A DNA stretch of 64,000 bases, from NCBI GenBank assembly GCA_017620015.1, contig JAFZRE010000012.1:1-64000 (forward strand), written 5' to 3'. Source of the DNA: Bacteroidales bacterium. GTDB taxonomy: Bacteria; Bacteroidota; Bacteroidia; Bacteroidales; ML635J-15. Both the position numbers and the translations under genes were made by a program. The notes beneath the pieces are model-generated. The model was given only the letters and a program-made list of their open reading frames with translations. It had not been told where the DNA came from and ran no database searches. Shown here one piece after another: positions 36,305-46,700 of this stretch; positions within the stretch are counted from its first letter, which is position 1, and the number at the start of each line of letters is the position of its first letter.

Positions 36305-36919
36305 TTAAAACAATCCGTGAATTTCTGCGTCAATCTTGTCGATTACCGTGCTAAGGTCTTCGGGACGGTTTGCAAAGTCAATATTATCAACGTCGATTAT
36401 AAGCAGTTTGCCGCTGTCATACTCCGAAGCCCATGCCTCGTAGCGTTCGTTAAGACGTGTAAGATAGTCGATACGAATCGACGACTCGTACTTACGACCA
36501 CGCTGCTGGATTTGGCGGACAAGCGTAGGAACGCTGGCACGAAGATATATCAGCAGGTCGGGAGCCTGCACCACCGAAGTCATAAGCTTGAACAGACTGA
36601 AATAGTTGTCGAAGTCGCGGCTCGACATAAGCCCCATCGAATGAAGGTTTGGTGCAAAAATATATGCGTCCTCGTATATTGTCCTGTCCTGGATTATGGT
36701 CTTGTCCGACTTGCGAATCTCAAGAATCTGGTTGAAACGGCTGTTCAAGAAATAAATCTGAAGATTGAACGACCAGCGCTGCATATCTTCATAAAAATCA
36801 TTAAGATAAGGATTGTAGTCAACATCCTCGAAATTCGGAGTCCATCCGTAATGCTTTGCCAGCAACTTGGTTAGAGTTGTTTTGCCGGCTCCAATGTTTC
36901 CTGCTACTGCTATATGCAT
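36305..36919 (-). CDS. Deoxynucleoside kinase family protein
   Basis: 204 residues. P-loop AVAGNIGAGKTTLTKLLA at residues 4-21, substrate-site segment EDMQRWSFNLQIYFLNSRF, the DRTIYEDAYIFAPNL motif equivalent to the DRS/ERS motif, and the lid YLRASVPTLVRQIQQRGRKYE. Phosphorylates deoxynucleosides in salvage (dAdo/dGuo-type kinases of this length). The base specificity cannot be read from the sequence. Confidence 0.92.
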   Translation of the reverse strand: MHIAVAGNIGAGKTTLTKLLAKHYGWTPNFEDVDYNPYLNDFYEDMQRWSFNLQIYFLNSRFNQILEIRKSDKTIIQDRTIYEDAYIFAPNLHSMGLMSSRDFDNYFSLFKLMTSVVQAPDLLIYLRASVPTLVRQIQQRGRKYESSIRIDYLTRLNERYEAWASEYDSGKLLIIDVDNIDFANRPEDLSTVIDKIDAEIHGLF

Positions 36920-36967
36920 ACCTCTAAAATTTTGGGTGCTAAGTTACTGCATTTTTTGCAATCGGCA

Positions 36968-37765
36968 TTATTTTTCGACTTGAATTTTGCAGCATTCCAA
37001 TTTATTTTCACCGAGTGTATAAAGCAAGTCGTGCCTAATTCTGAACTTGGTAACAATTTTTCCTTCGGTCGGAATGACAATAGTATTGTCGACCACTACA
37101 TCGTATGCCGAAATTTCTCCATTCTGGCTATAATACAGCACATCGTTGTCTATGCAGAAGTCCGTACAACTACCCCCTACTTCCATCGACCTGTAAAAAT
37201 TGCCGAACTTGTCTAAAACCAAGATTTTACCATCATCGGCAAATAGAAAAAGGTAGTTTATCGATTCGCGCATTGCAATCACGTCGGCATCAGCAAGCTT
37301 GTCGTATATGTTGGTCCCTTGCTGCGAAATTTCAAGGTTGCTGTCAACCCTTCTAACGCAGACATTCTGCTCGTCGAACACCCAGAAACCGCCAAACGAC
37401 GACGAACATACCACCTTCGTATTGTACAGTTCCGCATCATCGAGCATAATTGGACTGCGAAGCTCCGCAAACTTGCTGTCGAGATACATAAGTTTGTTGA
37501 ACTCTGAATAGAAAACAATCACCTTGAACGGATTGGAAACGTCAAGCGACGACATACTGCCAGCAGGATAGTTGTCGTAGGCACAAAGGAAATTCATTTC
37601 GGCATCGTACTTTGCCACAACATTGCCCTTGACGAGATATATGTTTCCAAGCCTGTCGATTTCAAGCGCATCGGCTACAACCTCCCTACTCCACGACATG
37701 GATTCCTGCGCCAAAACCGAGAAGGGCAGCAACAACAGAAACAATATTTCCAAAATCTTCTTCAC
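36968..37765 (-). CDS. Exported propeller-like protein (full-length copy)
   Basis: 265 residues starting at GTG, with signal peptide (V/M)KKILEILFLLLLPFSVLAQ. The mature protein repeats a short pattern (ADALEIDRLGNIYLVKGNVVAKYDAEMNFL, INYLFLFADDGKILVLDKFGNFYR, CTDFCIDNDVLYYSQNGEISAYDV) like an NHL/six-blade propeller fragment. No catalytic residues were recognised. It begins 11 bases after the papain-like gene and is likely co-transcribed with it. The first 128 codons recur, about 93% identical at DNA level, as a truncated gene at 43306-43695. Function unknown; partnership with the adjacent peptidases is only inferred. Confidence 0.75.
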   Translation of the reverse strand: MKKILEILFLLLLPFSVLAQESMSWSREVVADALEIDRLGNIYLVKGNVVAKYDAEMNFLCAYDNYPAGSMSSLDVSNPFKVIVFYSEFNKLMYLDSKFAELRSPIMLDDAELYNTKVVCSSSFGGFWVFDEQNVCVRRVDSNLEISQQGTNIYDKLADADVIAMRESINYLFLFADDGKILVLDKFGNFYRSMEVGGSCTDFCIDNDVLYYSQNGEISAYDVVVDNTIVIPTEGKIVTKFRIRHDLLYTLGENKLECCKIQVEK

Positions 37766-37769
37766 GGCA
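37382..37769 (-). repeat. 388-bp duplicated block, copy A
   Basis: Aligns without gaps to 43312-43699 (constant offset 5930 bp), with about 28 mismatches counted by eye. It covers the GTG start region and the first 128 codons of the propeller-like gene. Homology ends sharply at both edges. Confidence 0.85.
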
Positions 37770-37776
37770 ACTTCCC

Positions 37777-39195
37777 CTACTCAACACTTATCCCACGATG
37801 TGAAATTTCGACCACCATCGGAACAACCACTGCACCTGAGCCAGAACTGAACGCAACCTTATTGCGGTCATATACCACATCACCCTGGGCTACAAGCAAA
37901 TTCCCAAGTACTGTTTTCAGTTTTTTGTAAATTGTACCCTCTGTCACTTTTATCTTATCAATCAGAATATCAATATCAAGTTCGACACGGGAATAAAGTA
38001 CGCAGAAATAGTCGGTGCCTACAGTATTGTCGAGCTTGAACTCATGGGTTTCATCCGGAATGGCAATGTGAGTATCATTGTAACTCATAAATGCGCTTAC
38101 TTCGTCGGAATAAGGAAACAACTTAGTGATATTGTCCTGTAAATCGGAAGCAATAACATACACCCACGCAGGATCGCTACAACCAACCGACAAGCGGAAT
38201 TTCTTTCCCGACATATAATCCTCATTGGTATAATAATGTACCATTTCACCTATTGAATCCAATATGAATTCCATGCAATTTCCTCCGTCGCGACCAAGGA
38301 AATCAACCTCGCCCGAAATGCTATACCCTTCACCGTCAACTGGATGCCAAGAAAGCTCTAACTTTTTAATATACAAGTCGTAGGCATATCTTACAACGTT
38401 GCTGTAATCTTTGTACCTTATCCATGCAAATCCGCCATTGCCCCAATCGGTTCCCCAGCTGTTCATAATCTCAAACGCGCCACCAAACTTGTCGTCATCG
38501 TAGCCAACCACGCACACCGCATGATTTCCAGCTTTGGAGTCCATGTTTCCATTCCATACTTCATTTATGGTGTCGAACGACTTATAGTAGGTCATCGAAA
38601 CCACTACCGGACGATTGTGAGAAATAGCCTTTTTCGTAAGCAGAACCTTGTTCGCATCCTTGTCGCCATAATCGCTGAAAATCAATGCATAATCGTCAAT
38701 TTTATAATCGGAAGCCAACTTTTGCAACTCTGGAGAAACAATACCGGCACAAGGAGCATTGCACGAAGAATATTTTACCACACCCATCTCCTTGAGCAAG
38801 CCAAGCGACTCTCCTATCGACGAAGCCTCCTTGCAATCCTGCGAATACACAAGCTGCGAATACACAAACGACGGCGAAAAAGCCTCCATTGTAATAGAAT
38901 CGGTATTTGTCCATCCGAATGACGCAGCCTCGCTAATGGTCCTTGCAGCGTAAGCCGTAGCCCAAGCCGTGCAGGTATTGTATTCGCCCTGGTCCTTTAT
39001 TTCGGGACAATATTTCCTTAGCGAATACTGGCGTGGCATAGTGGCATAATCCCTAGTTTCAAGGCGCGGACGATACTGAGTCTTACCGTCTTTTTCGGGC
39101 AGATAGACACATCCTGACAAATGTTGCTGTGCTGAAATCGACAATCCAGCAAAAAGCAGGACAAGCACAAGGATTAAAAATTCTATTCGCTTCAT
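37777..39195 (-). CDS. Exported papain-like (C1) cysteine peptidase
   Basis: 472 residues from the ATG at 39195, with signal peptide MKRIEFLILVLVLLFAGLSISAQ. The catalytic set of family C1 is complete: IKDQGEYNTCTAWA with Cys 75 preceded by Gln, His 225 in GNHAVCVVGYDD, and Asn 245 in MNSWGTDWGNGGFAWI. The Cys lies close to the signal peptide, so there is little or no propeptide, and a C-terminal beta-rich extension of over 200 residues follows. Active outside the cytoplasm. The longer frame upstream of 39195 overlaps the caspase gene and is rejected; the true gap to that gene is 10 bases, so the two are one operon. No T9SS domain was seen. Confidence 0.88.
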   Translation of the reverse strand: MKRIEFLILVLVLLFAGLSISAQQHLSGCVYLPEKDGKTQYRPRLETRDYATMPRQYSLRKYCPEIKDQGEYNTCTAWATAYAARTISEAASFGWTNTDSITMEAFSPSFVYSQLVYSQDCKEASSIGESLGLLKEMGVVKYSSCNAPCAGIVSPELQKLASDYKIDDYALIFSDYGDKDANKVLLTKKAISHNRPVVVSMTYYKSFDTINEVWNGNMDSKAGNHAVCVVGYDDDKFGGAFEIMNSWGTDWGNGGFAWIRYKDYSNVVRYAYDLYIKKLELSWHPVDGEGYSISGEVDFLGRDGGNCMEFILDSIGEMVHYYTNEDYMSGKKFRLSVGCSDPAWVYVIASDLQDNITKLFPYSDEVSAFMSYNDTHIAIPDETHEFKLDNTVGTDYFCVLYSRVELDIDILIDKIKVTEGTIYKKLKTVLGNLLVAQGDVVYDRNKVAFSSGSGAVVVPMVVEISHRGISVE

Positions 39196-39205
39196 AATGA
39201 TTATT

Positions 39206-41017
39206 TTACTGTCGGTTGAAATAGAAATCACCAGTGAAAGATGACGACATCCACGGACGCTGCGCGTTCTTTGTCTTGTCGATGACATCGGAGCCGACCA
39301 TCTTCAGGAACTGCAACACATCAATATTCGGATATTCAAGTGCACTCAGGAAAGCCTCGGTATATGGACTGTTTCTTCCTTGTCCATCAAGAGCTGTATG
39401 CCCGGGAGCCGTTGAGAACGAGATTATTGTCCCCGCTGGAGCATTCATTATCGAAAGACCAAAACTTTCTGCGCCTCTGTGCCATGAACGCGAAATAGGG
39501 TCGTTTCGGCAGGCATCAAGCACCACGATATTGAGCTTGCACTTCGAATCTTCCATTATGCCAAGTATCCTGTCCATATCAACGCACTTGTACTTGATAT
39601 TGTCCTCGGCAAGATTGTCGATGTCGGTCGGCAAAAGATAGTTTACACCCTTGCTCTGTATTCCGTGACCTGCATAATAGAACAGCGCCACATCGTAGTC
39701 CCTCGCCTTCAGTCCGAAGTTTGTAAGCTCCCTGTCCATTGTCTCAAGATCAGCATCAAGTTTCAGCATCACCTCGAAGCCAAGCGTCTTCAACTTTTCG
39801 GACACATCGGTTGCATCGTTCCTTGGATTTGTCAGGTTCATGAGTTCGTTGCTATAGTTTGAATTTCCAACAACCATTGCAATGCGTTTGTCGGTGTATT
39901 CGCGGGCCAGCACAACTGCCTGATAAGTAACAACCCTCTCGGTAGTGGCGATTCCTTCAATGTTGCGCACGCTGGCAACAATACGGTTCAGTCCGTCGGC
40001 AAGCGTAATGGTCTTCTCAACGGTCATATCATAATCATCGGCTTCCACCACGCTTATACCACGTTCCTGCACACCATTCAGCATAATGCTTACATCTTCT
40101 ATCTTCGAATCCGACTTTATGCCGAGTTTCATCTTGTAGTCGCGCTTCGACGACGAAGGTTCAAACTCGAGCCACTCGACCGAAGCCAGATTTTTGCCGC
40201 CAAGACTGTAAATCACCGACTTCTCCTCGCGCTTTGTACCAGCCGCATTAGTAACTGCCACCTCTATGACATTGGATCCATCCTTGAGGTTGAGAATCCC
40301 TTGCATATTGATGTCAAACCCCAATCCTTTTATCTCTCGCATTCCCTTCACAAGCTCGCCATTAAGCAATATAGCCACGTTTTCAACCTTCGACTTCGAC
40401 TTAATGCCCAAATACAACTGTATGTTGTTGGAAATTACCACCTGCTTGAAATCAAGCCACTGAATTTCGGCAAGCACCTTGTCGGCAACATCGCTATGCG
40501 ATTTTTCAATCCAGTATTTCGCCTGATTATCATCCTTTTCTACTCCATAACCCTTGGCATAGCACAACGACAAGTCCCTTTGTGCATCAACATTACCTTG
40601 TTCGGCAGCCTTTTTCAGCCAGAATACAGCCTGCTGGTAGTCCTTTGCAAAACCATCGTTGCCCAAATACCAATAGCCTAGCACTGCCTGACCGTTGGCA
40701 TAGCCTTGCTCGGCAAATTTTTTCATGTAGTTCACAGCCTTGGTCTTGTCCGAGTCACAATACTGCATAGCCAGGATAAACTGCGAGTCGGCATCCCCCT
40801 GATCGGCAGCCCTGCCATACCAGTACAAGGCCTTGTCGAGACTTTTTGGAACTCCATTATTGCTACCAGTAAGAAACAGTTCGCCCAGAAACTTCTGCAT
40901 GCTTACATCGCCAATGTCAGCCTGCCTTGTCCATACAGAAATCTCGTCCTGTGTTTGAGCAAATATTACCCCAAAAAACAAAAATATTACTGACAATATC
41001 AAAAATATCTTCTTCAT
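39206..41017 (-). CDS. Exported Sel1-repeat/caspase-like (C14) protein
   Basis: 603 residues from the ATG at 41017 with signal peptide MKKIFLILSVIFLFFGVIFAQ. Residues about 30-180 are Sel1 repeats (GNVDAQRDLSLCYAKGYGVEKDDNQAKYWIEKS type). Two related beta-rich units of about 95 residues follow (IQLYLGIKSKSKVENVAILLNGE and YKMKLGIKSDSKIEDVSIMLNGV). The C-terminal third is a caspase/metacaspase p20-like domain with its dyad: His 451 in LFYYAGHG and Cys 503 in VVLDACRND. It is probably a periplasmic or surface cysteine peptidase or a protease-like scaffold. A -7 box lies 50 bases upstream. It heads the operon with the papain-like gene. Confidence 0.9.
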   Translation of the reverse strand: MKKIFLILSVIFLFFGVIFAQTQDEISVWTRQADIGDVSMQKFLGELFLTGSNNGVPKSLDKALYWYGRAADQGDADSQFILAMQYCDSDKTKAVNYMKKFAEQGYANGQAVLGYWYLGNDGFAKDYQQAVFWLKKAAEQGNVDAQRDLSLCYAKGYGVEKDDNQAKYWIEKSHSDVADKVLAEIQWLDFKQVVISNNIQLYLGIKSKSKVENVAILLNGELVKGMREIKGLGFDINMQGILNLKDGSNVIEVAVTNAAGTKREEKSVIYSLGGKNLASVEWLEFEPSSSKRDYKMKLGIKSDSKIEDVSIMLNGVQERGISVVEADDYDMTVEKTITLADGLNRIVASVRNIEGIATTERVVTYQAVVLAREYTDKRIAMVVGNSNYSNELMNLTNPRNDATDVSEKLKTLGFEVMLKLDADLETMDRELTNFGLKARDYDVALFYYAGHGIQSKGVNYLLPTDIDNLAEDNIKYKCVDMDRILGIMEDSKCKLNIVVLDACRNDPISRSWHRGAESFGLSIMNAPAGTIISFSTAPGHTALDGQGRNSPYTEAFLSALEYPNIDVLQFLKMVGSDVIDKTKNAQRPWMSSSFTGDFYFNRQ

Positions 41018-41066
41018 ATCCTTATGAAAAACAATTTGTCCCACTTTTAGTTATAAATATAAATCA

Positions 41067-41074
41067 CAAAGTTA
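41067..41074 (-). promoter_or_regulatory. -7 box for the caspase-papain operon
   Basis: Minus-strand TAACTTTG, an exact match to TAnnTTTG, 49 bases before the ATG at 41017. Confidence 0.55.
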
Positions 41075-41335
41075 ATACAACTAAAATTGAATTAGACATA
41101 AAAATTGAACAAAAGCACAAGCATTAACATTTACACAAAATACATATATCTATCTTAAAATTTATTTAATAAATAATTTTTAATATTTTATATAATAAAT
41201 TTGAAATACACAAAAAAGCTCACAAAAATACAAAATATTCTATAATGTAATCCATATATGAAATAAAAGTATGTATAGTTGCCAATTATAATATAATAGT
41301 TACTGCGGTTTGCAGAACAGCCATGCAAAAAACAG
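41075..41335. other. AT-rich divergent intergenic region
   Basis: About 260 bases, very rich in A and T with short TATA/ATTTA runs. Apart from the two outward-facing -7 boxes at its edges, no gene, hairpin or clear operator was seen. Confidence 0.6.
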
Positions 41336-41343
41336 TACTTTTG
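41336..41343 (+). promoter_or_regulatory. -7 box for the 41402 gene
   Basis: TACTTTTG, an exact TAnnTTTG match, 58 bases before the ATG at 41402. Confidence 0.5.
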
Positions 41344-41401
41344 TTTAGTTAATCCATATCGTTTTAAGCCGATGGTAAAGTAATGTATTTTAGGATGTTA
41401 T

Positions 41402-43057
41402 ATGCGTAATTTTAGGCACATTATACCGATAATATTATTGTTTATATACTTTTTTCCTGCCACTGCAATAGCCCAGAAAACCAAAAAGGTAGTAAAAGAA
41501 GAAAAAAAGGAAGAAATAAGCCGCTGCCTTACGCTCAACGACCTTGTAGGCATAGTAAACATTAGCACAGATAAGGATTTCGACTCCATACGCGAATTTT
41601 TGTACGACAAAGGCTACAAGTGGAGCGGCGACACTTCGACCTACAGTTGCAGCAAGAAAAACATACAGCTCACATATCATTCATCCGACAGGTTCTACGA
41701 CAACGAACACTGGGACTATCCTGCAATCGTAATTTTCAGGTCGGCGGAAAAACTTGGCAACATTGTAAAGGCAAACATATATAAGAACGTTTGCAACGCC
41801 TCAATGAGACAGGACTTGGACACCAATCAGTACCACCCCTCAAGCGGAGGAAAACTATACCACGGGCTATCGACCTACAACGGAAAGCGCAGCGAATACG
41901 AAGTGGAATACTACGAGGACAGCACAGTCATCCGCCTGACCATAAAGAATATCGGAGAAATCAATGAATATGTGAGCAAAACCGTAGGCGACAAGGAAAA
42001 AATCGTACGCAGCAAGATTGACCGGGCAAAAGACCTATGCGCCGCCAAAATGTTCAACGAAGCATACGCTGCCATCGACTCGGCAATGGGAATATACGCT
42101 CCTATGGATTCCATTTTGTACGACGTAAGGCTGCAAGTAAGGACAAAACAGGTAAACATCTTATATTCAAAGCTTATTGACGCTGTAAATGTCCGCGAAA
42201 ACACCGCCGAAGGAATATCTGTCTGCAACGAAATCCTTACCATCGACAGGCAGAACGACTCAATAATCGAACTGCGCGACATACTGATGGGCAACACTAA
42301 GAAAGAATTCCAGCCCTACTCAAAGTTCAACCCATCTGGCTACAACATTACAGTGGCTTCGCTCGAAAAACTGATAAACACCGAAATAAAAAACGGAAGA
42401 AGTGCCCTGAAACACATATTGACACTCGATTTTAAATTCAGTACGGGGCAATACAATACGACCTCTGGAAGCCTCAACCTTGAAATATTCGAGGCAGACG
42501 GATACACACCTATCAACAAGTCGAACATCAGTCCGCAGAACGACAGGCTGCGCCGCTATGTCAACAGCATAGCCAACAGTTCCATAATAAAGCCGGTATC
42601 GCAGCACGGGCTGTCGATTAACACCGAAGAAAACCTTTCGTACAATATAGAATGGAAATGCACCGACAAGATTGTCAAGATGATAAAAGGCAAGAAAATA
42701 ACAAGCAACAACAATCTGATACCGTTCATCGACACAATCAACCGCGAATACTTGCGCAACATATCTCCCAAAACAAAGAAAGACACACTGCCATACAAAG
42801 TGGTATATACAGTAACCCAATGGGACAAGCACTGCAATGGGACAGCAATGACAGACATACGCATCACAGACATAAAGACATCAAACAAATTTTCATGGAT
42901 GCCGTCGTTAGCTGTACCCGGACTTGGCACATATACACAGGGATACCATTCATCAGTTATTGCAAGGGCATTGCCATTTGCACTGTTTACCGGACTTGCC
43001 ATAACAGGACTTGTATATGAAAACGGAAAGGGAAAAGAAATAGACAGGACAGCATGA
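41402..43057 (+). CDS. Exported protein of unknown function, probably frameshifted near its C-terminus
   Basis: 551 residues; signal peptide MRNFRHIIPIILLFIYFFPATAIAQ. The body has no enzyme motif I recognise; it holds a mixed alpha/beta N-terminal part (LYDKGYKWSGDTSTYSC), a helical TPR-like segment (KIDRAKDLCAAKMFNEAYAAIDSAM) and a C-terminal hydrophobic stretch (ARALPFALFTGLAITGLVYENG), typically a membrane helix. The frame stops at 43057, yet the next frame continues with coherent protein (see 43044-43268). It is transcribed opposite to its neighbours and sits between the two copies of the 388-bp repeat. Confidence 0.75.
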   Translation: MRNFRHIIPIILLFIYFFPATAIAQKTKKVVKEEKKEEISRCLTLNDLVGIVNISTDKDFDSIREFLYDKGYKWSGDTSTYSCSKKNIQLTYHSSDRFYDNEHWDYPAIVIFRSAEKLGNIVKANIYKNVCNASMRQDLDTNQYHPSSGGKLYHGLSTYNGKRSEYEVEYYEDSTVIRLTIKNIGEINEYVSKTVGDKEKIVRSKIDRAKDLCAAKMFNEAYAAIDSAMGIYAPMDSILYDVRLQVRTKQVNILYSKLIDAVNVRENTAEGISVCNEILTIDRQNDSIIELRDILMGNTKKEFQPYSKFNPSGYNITVASLEKLINTEIKNGRSALKHILTLDFKFSTGQYNTTSGSLNLEIFEADGYTPINKSNISPQNDRLRRYVNSIANSSIIKPVSQHGLSINTEENLSYNIEWKCTDKIVKMIKGKKITSNNNLIPFIDTINREYLRNISPKTKKDTLPYKVVYTVTQWDKHCNGTAMTDIRITDIKTSNKFSWMPSLAVPGLGTYTQGYHSSVIARALPFALFTGLAITGLVYENGKGKEIDRTA

Positions 43058-43268
43058 CAGCAGATTCTGGGAAAACAAGAATTTCGGCTATATAATGGGC
43101 TACACATGTCTTACCATAGCGGCAACAATATACATAAACGACCTTGTTGAAAGTATTATAGCAACAAGTAGGAATATGAAACGAACCCAGAGGTTACGTG
43201 ACACTTTCGAGAAAAACGGGAAACTCATGGACCTCCAGACGCAGGATATAAGACTGAAAAAGAAATAG
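43044..43268 (+). pseudogene. Out-of-frame C-terminal continuation of the 41402 gene
   Basis: A frame shifted relative to the main gene opens after a TAG at 43041 and runs to TAG at 43266-43268. It encodes SRFWENKNFGYIMGYTCLTI..., a hydrophobic helix (GYTCLTIAATIYINDLV) and a basic tail (NMKRTQRLRDTFEKN), which looks like the natural membrane-anchored end of the protein. One inserted base or two deleted bases near 43050 would join the two frames. Could be a real mutation or a sequencing or assembly error. Confidence 0.6.
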
Positions 43269-43305
43269 CACCACAACGTACTAATTATCAGTTTTATACA
43301 AAATT

Positions 43306-43695
43306 CTATATCCAGAAACCGCCAAACGAAGACGAACATACCACCTTCGTATTGTATAGTTCTGCATCATCGAGCATAATTGGACTGCGAAGCTCCGCAA
43401 ATTTACTGTCGAGATACATAAGTTTGTTGAATTCGGAATAGAACACTATCACCTTGAACGGATTGGAAACATCAAGCGACGACATACTGCCAGCAGGATA
43501 ATTGTCGTAGGCACAAAGGAAATTCATTTCGGCATCGTACTTTGCCACGACATTGCCCTTGACGAGATATATGTTTCCAAACCTGTCGATTTCAAGCGCA
43601 TCGGCTACCAATTCCCTGCTCCACGGCACGGATTCCTGCGCAAAAGCCAAGAATGGCAATAACAGCATAAACAATATTTCCAAAATATTCTTCAC
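43306..43695 (-). pseudogene. Truncated copy of the propeller-like gene
   Basis: 129 codons, GTG start, identical layout to the 36968-37765 gene through SSSFGGFW; then it reads I and stops, where the full copy continues VFDEQNVCV. The break is sharp, at 43312. The retained signal peptide and open frame mean a short exported peptide could still be made, but half or more of the propeller is gone. It lies 63 bases downstream of the TPR-CHAT gene. Confidence 0.8.
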
Positions 43696-43699
43696 GGCA
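43312..43699 (-). repeat. 388-bp duplicated block, copy B
   Basis: Partner of 37382-37769, same orientation. The two copies bracket the caspase, papain-like and 41402 genes as direct repeats 5.9 kb apart. Confidence 0.85.
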
Positions 43700-43758
43700 C
43701 AAATGTAAGAAAAATTTGGTCAAACACTCGAAAAAAGGCAAAACAGACTTTCAACTGC

Positions 43759-46700
43759 TCATCTTTCGTTCCCATCTAACATAATAAACGCTGCCCAATA
43801 CCTTGGATTCTCGAAACCTGCGCTATTCTTGACCTTGTTTTGTGCGGCGATGAAAGCTTCGCGCTTGTTCATTCCAGAAGTAAGATTTGTATAGAACTCC
43901 GTCATCATCAACAAGGTAGCATTGTCATCTACTGGCCAAAGACTCATTATAACGGTACGTGCGCCAGCCTTCTTGAAACCGCGCTGCAAGCCAAAAACAC
44001 CCTCACTGGTAATCTCCCCGAGAGCAGTCTGACAAGCGGAAAGCACTACCAAATCAGTCTTTCGCAAATCCATAAATGCTATTTCCTTGGCTGTTAAAAT
44101 TCCATCCTCAATGCCTTCGGGCAAAGGCTGGTTCTGCCAAGCATAGTTTGCCCCAGAAAGCAAAAGTCCCGACTGGATAAGCGAATTTTCGCCCGACAGC
44201 TTTTCTTCGGAAGGCAGGAAAAAGCCGTGGGTTGCAATGTGCAGTACATCTATATTGTCTCCCGACAAAGCCTTGAACGACTCCTCATTTGCCTGCGAAC
44301 CTTCGTAAAGCGTTGCTTTTATCTTCCTTTTATTCAATTTTCCGAAAATATCTTCCACTTCGGTCTTTGTGCCAGGCAAATAGCTGAGACTTCCACGTTC
44401 TTCGCCCTTGTTGAAAGCAGCAAACGAACTTATACTTGTACTGCGCGTAGAATAACGTTCGCTTTCACGTTTCATTGTTACCGTGTCGCTATCGTAGAAG
44501 ATGCCACCATAAAGAACGGATTTTTTCAAAGTCGATGGCATATAGTCCATTGCAAGGAATCGGGTTGACGAAACTCGGTAAATCTCGTATTTGTCCGAGA
44601 TGGTCTTGCTGTGGTCGATAGGTGCGTATTCAACTGCAATCTTGTGTAGCATTCCCGATGGTGCAAAATAGATTCGCGGATTTTCGGGGAAGTATTTTTC
44701 CAAAGGCTTCCATAGCAAGTCGTATAGTCCTGTAGATTCATAAATTCCCAGCCTTTTTGCCGAAACAGAAGTAGCACCACGCTCGTTTTCGTCATGCGTA
44801 ACTTCCTTTGGAGCAACACCGCGCAAAAGACGGTTCATCTCCTTTTGCTCGAAAAGAGGAACAAACACAGGCGATTCCATATTCTTAGCAAGAACAATGG
44901 CGGCATACATTGTTGAATCCGGACATATTCTGTAACTTGTAAATTCGATTGCCACATCGTTACCTTTCAAGGCATTGCGAACATCTTTCCACCCAATTGC
45001 AACAGAACGGGTAAAATCGCCGTAGGGCTTGCACTTTTCAACAAGATGCCTTTCCTTTTTTTGGATTTCATCATTCAGCGAATCGCAGTTGACAATTCGC
45101 TCCAAAACTGGCTTTTCAAGTTCAATGTTGAGCATAAGGCTCAGTTTTCGCATATTGTCAAACTCGGAAACAAGTGCTGAATCACCACTTTCGGCAATGA
45201 GCCTGTTAAACTCAATTTCGGAAGTCAACAGCAAGCCCTTGGTAATAAGTTCGGTATCGTACGAAAGCCTTGACGCTGCTGTGTCGGACGGCAACCGATA
45301 GGCTACATTGAGTTGCTTGCGACAATATTCTGAATTAGCATTCCAGAAAGTTTCACGTTCGTGAGCCGTCATAAACGAAAAGTTCCTGACAATGTTCGAC
45401 TTCTGCAATTCAGCCGCCTGCTTGTAAAAGCCAAGTGCCTCGGCATAGTCACCGAAATGATTGTAGATGCCAGCCATATTGTAAAGCGAAGCACTATACG
45501 ATGGATGATTCTTCCCAAATATATCTTCCCTAATTCCCAAAGCCTTACGGCAGAAGCCAAGTGCCGCTTCCTTGTCACCGCTATCCATATATACAAGACT
45601 CAGATTGTTCAGGGAAGTGGCATACTGCGGATGCTTTTCGCCCAACATCTTCAGACATATTTCGGCTGCAGCCGAGTATGATTCCTTAGCCTTCTCGTTG
45701 TCGCCCAATCCGCTGTAGGCGAATCCAATGTTGTTGAGTGAGATGGTATAGTCAAGACTTTTTTCGCCAAGCAACGACTTTTGTATTCCAGCAGCCTGAA
45801 TGAAGTATTTCAGAGCATTTCCGTTATCGTTAAGCTTGGCATACGCACTTCCGATGTTGTTGAGTGCAGTCGCATAATCAAGATGTTCCTCGCCAAAAAC
45901 CGATTTTTTGATTTCTGCAATACGCAGGTAATATTTCAGAGCGGTTTCATTGTCTCCTAGTTCGCTGTAAACCAATCCGATACTATTAAGTGTAGAAGCA
46001 TAGTCGGCATGATTCTCGCCAATCACAAGCTTTTGTATATCCAATGCTTCACGCAAATACTTCAATGCTTTCTCGTAGTCGCCAATGTTGCAAGCCGCAA
46101 TGCCCATCCTATTGAGTGTCAACGCATAACTGCTATGCTTTTTGCCAAGGTTCTCCATTTGTATTTCGGCTGCCGACCTATAAAATTCAAGTGCAATTCC
46201 ATAGTCACCAAGTTCATCATAAACCTTACCGATGTCTAAAAGCGATTCGGCGTATGCAGGAGTGTCGGTTCCGAGAGCAACACCTCTGATTACCAAAGCG
46301 TATGTATAATTGTTCAATGCAGAATTATAGTCACCGAAAATGTAGAAGACATCGGCAATGCTTTTTACCGTAGTTGCATATTCGGGATGTTGGTTGCCAT
46401 AAATCTGCTCCTTTATCTCCAATGCCTCGCCGTAGCATTGCAAAGCGGTTCCATAGTCACCGAGAAACTTGTAAAGTTCGCCAATATTGTTGAGCGTAGT
46501 TGCATAGTCGTGACCGTACTTGCCACTTGTCCTTTCTATGATTTCCTTTGCCTGTAAATAGTACTCCAGAGCCTTATTATAGTCGCCAGACTTTGAATAA
46601 ACCGAGCCTATATTATTGAGTGTGACGGCATAAGAGGTGTTATCCTCACCCAAAACAGCTTTTGTAGTTTCCAACGACCGATTAAAATATTTCAATGCAT

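Noticed and set aside
36317..36874. 185-residue plus-strand frame opposite the deoxynucleoside kinase
   Set aside because: It is antisense to a gene with intact catalytic motifs and has no recognisable protein features.
39196..39288. Upstream extension of the papain-like gene
   Set aside because: It overlaps the end of the caspase gene, and a normal signal peptide begins at 39195.
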